Origin: Clostridia bacterium
Lineage (GTDB): Bacteria > Bacillota > Clostridia > Oscillospirales > SIG627
NCBI GenBank assembly: GCA_017453605.1
Contig: JAFTEP010000328.1
Span: 1-8,142 of the forward strand
DNA: 8,142 nucleotides
Direction: 5' to 3'
Position numbers and translations under genes: made by a program. Shown one piece after another: positions 6,941 to 8,142 of this stretch. The notes beneath the pieces are model-generated. The model searched no databases. It had not been told where the DNA came from and worked only from the letters and a program-made list of their open reading frames with translations. The number at the start of each line of letters is the position of its first letter. The stretch's first letter is position 1.

Positions 6941-8142
6941 ATGTTAGTAATCAACATCCCCGCCGACGGGATCTCGCTGGAAGTCTCAAAGAAGGCGGGC
7001 GGCGATCTCTCCGAAGAAAACTGCAGGAGGACCGTCGAGGAGTTCATCGACAGGTTTATCGCTTCAAAGCCGGACGCGATCTTTCTGAACGTCTGCTACA
7101 GAAGAGCGCTTTTTGATTCGGACACGTTCGATTCGATCCTTTACGACGTAGAGACGGACGAAAAAGGCTTCGCGCTCAAAGGTCCGGACGGCGGGAGCGT
7201 GAAGAAGCCGAATCCGCCGACCGTGACAAATTCCATATACTTCAACTCTTTTTTCGACGTCTACTGCAAAACTCTGCTCTACGGGACGGATCTGCTCGGG
7301 ATCGCGGCGGAGAGGATAAAAAAAGCGGGCTGCCGCCTTTTCGTCTCCGTGAGGATGAACGACGCCCACTACACCGAAAATCCCTCGATCAATTCGCATT
7401 TTTCCTTCGCCTTCGGAAAAAGTCGCAGCATATCCAGCGACGGCGCGCTCCTGGATTATTCTCTGCCCGCCGTGAAAAACCATTATCTGCAGTTCATCCT
7501 CGAATGTATAAACAGATACGACCCCGACGGGATCGAGCTCGACTGGCTGAGACACTGGACCGTACTGCCCGAGAAGCTGAGGGGAGATTTTTCGATCCTT
7601 TCCGATTATATGGCAGAGATAAGAAACGCCTGCGAAAAGGCGAAAAAGGGACTGAGGATCGCGGTGCGCGTCCCCTCGGAGCCGGGCAAAGCCGCGGAGA
7701 AGGGCATGGATCCCGCGCGCTGGATCGCCGACGGGAGCGCCGACGTGATCACGATAGAAAACCATTACGTCCCGACAAACTTCGAAATGCCGGTCGCCGA
7801 ATGGCGGCGCGTCATAGCCGCGAAAAACACGGCTTCCAGACCCTACGTTCTGCTCTGCGGCTCCGACTGGGGAGTCTCCTGCCTTCCCGACCGCTGGATC
7901 CCGATGAATCCTCCGCTCGTGCGCGGCTTCGCGAGAGAAGCCTTCGAGAGAGGCGCGGACGGGATCTATCTTTTCAACTTCTTCGAGACCGGCGAGAACG
8001 CGGAGGAATTCGCCGAGGGAGAGGACGGAAAGCCCGTTCTGAGGGACTGCTTTGATTCACGTCTGAAAGCCGCCGGCGAGCCCTTCGCTCTCCCGAGACG
8101 GTACGTCTGCGTCGGCGAAAACTTTTCGCGCTATCCGATAAC
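6941..8142 (+). CDS. TIM-barrel glycoside hydrolase-like protein, 3'-truncated by window edge
   Basis: An uninterrupted frame of 400 codons runs off the right edge. The visible part looks like a beta/alpha barrel glycosidase: strand-like DAIFLNVCY (45-53), RLFVSVRMNDAHY (132-144), YDPDGIELDWLRHW (193-206), GLRIAVRVP (237-245), ADVITIENHY (267-276), RPYVLLCGSDWG (300-311) and GADGIYLFNFFETG (338-351). The DGIELDW segment, with Glu199 and Asp201 at the end of a strand, resembles the catalytic-strand pattern of GHL10-like and related clan-A hydrolases, where an acidic residue sits after a G-I-x-x-D motif. I cannot name a family with confidence. There is no signal peptide, since the N-terminus (MLVINIPADG) starts directly with a beta strand. 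It follows three glycosidase-type genes on the same strand and probably shares their pathway. The start is set by a good Shine-Dalgarno sequence. Confidence 0.72.
   Translation, partial: MLVINIPADGISLEVSKKAGGDLSEENCRRTVEEFIDRFIASKPDAIFLNVCYRRALFDSDTFDSILYDVETDEKGFALKGPDGGSVKKPNPPTVTNSIYFNSFFDVYCKTLLYGTDLLGIAAERIKKAGCRLFVSVRMNDAHYTENPSINSHFSFAFGKSRSISSDGALLDYSLPAVKNHYLQFILECINRYDPDGIELDWLRHWTVLPEKLRGDFSILSDYMAEIRNACEKAKKGLRIAVRVPSEPGKAAEKGMDPARWIADGSADVITIENHYVPTNFEMPVAEWRRVIAAKNTASRPYVLLCGSDWGVSCLPDRWIPMNPPLVRGFAREAFERGADGIYLFNFFETGENAEEFAEGEDGKPVLRDCFDSRLKAAGEPFALPRRYVCVGENFSRYPI

Noticed and set aside
7064..7765. 233-codon open frame on the minus strand, and a 183-codon plus-strand frame at 7504-8055
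   Set aside because: Both overlap the continuous frame from 6941, which has a good ribosome binding site and barrel-like strand motifs; the alternatives have low-complexity Arg-rich translations.

Overview
The window is a GC-rich (upper 50s % by eye), densely packed bacterial segment. All genes lie on the + strand, gaps are short, and most starts have clear Shine-Dalgarno sequences. The style suggests an anaerobic, carbohydrate-fermenting bacterium, most likely an uncultured Clostridia-type Bacillota from a gut or similar habitat. This assignment rests on gene content and codon style only and is tentative. Both contig edges cut genes.

Left part (1-2065): the 3' end of an AMP-forming acyl-CoA synthetase gene, followed 12 bases later by a metal-dependent amidohydrolase of the amidohydrolase-2 (PF04909-like) type. 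The two are probably co-transcribed. Nothing in them points to polysaccharide metabolism.

Boundary (2066-2148): an 83-base gap with a strong 15-bp hairpin, then a T-run that leads directly into a strong Shine-Dalgarno sequence. This is the natural break between the left pair and the genes to the right.

Right part (2149-8142): four consecutive genes for carbohydrate-active proteins of four different folds or families: a GH42-like beta-galactosidase-type protein (TIM barrel plus trimerisation-like domain plus C-terminal beta domain), a GH99-like/WbsX protein, a GH28-like right-handed beta-helix protein, and a TIM-barrel glycosidase-like protein cut by the window end. A 26-codon mini-ORF lies between the third and fourth. 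None of the four has a visible signal peptide or membrane segment, so they look cytoplasmic. The simplest reading is an intracellular glycan-dismantling operon that acts on oligosaccharides imported by a transporter outside the window. The substrate cannot be told from the sequence. Several of the enzymes differ from characterised relatives at or near catalytic motifs, so naming them by the classical activities (beta-galactosidase, polygalacturonase, endo-mannosidase) would overstate what is known.

No tRNA, rRNA, CRISPR array, transposon or phage gene was recognised. No sequence-specific regulator or transporter is encoded in the window.
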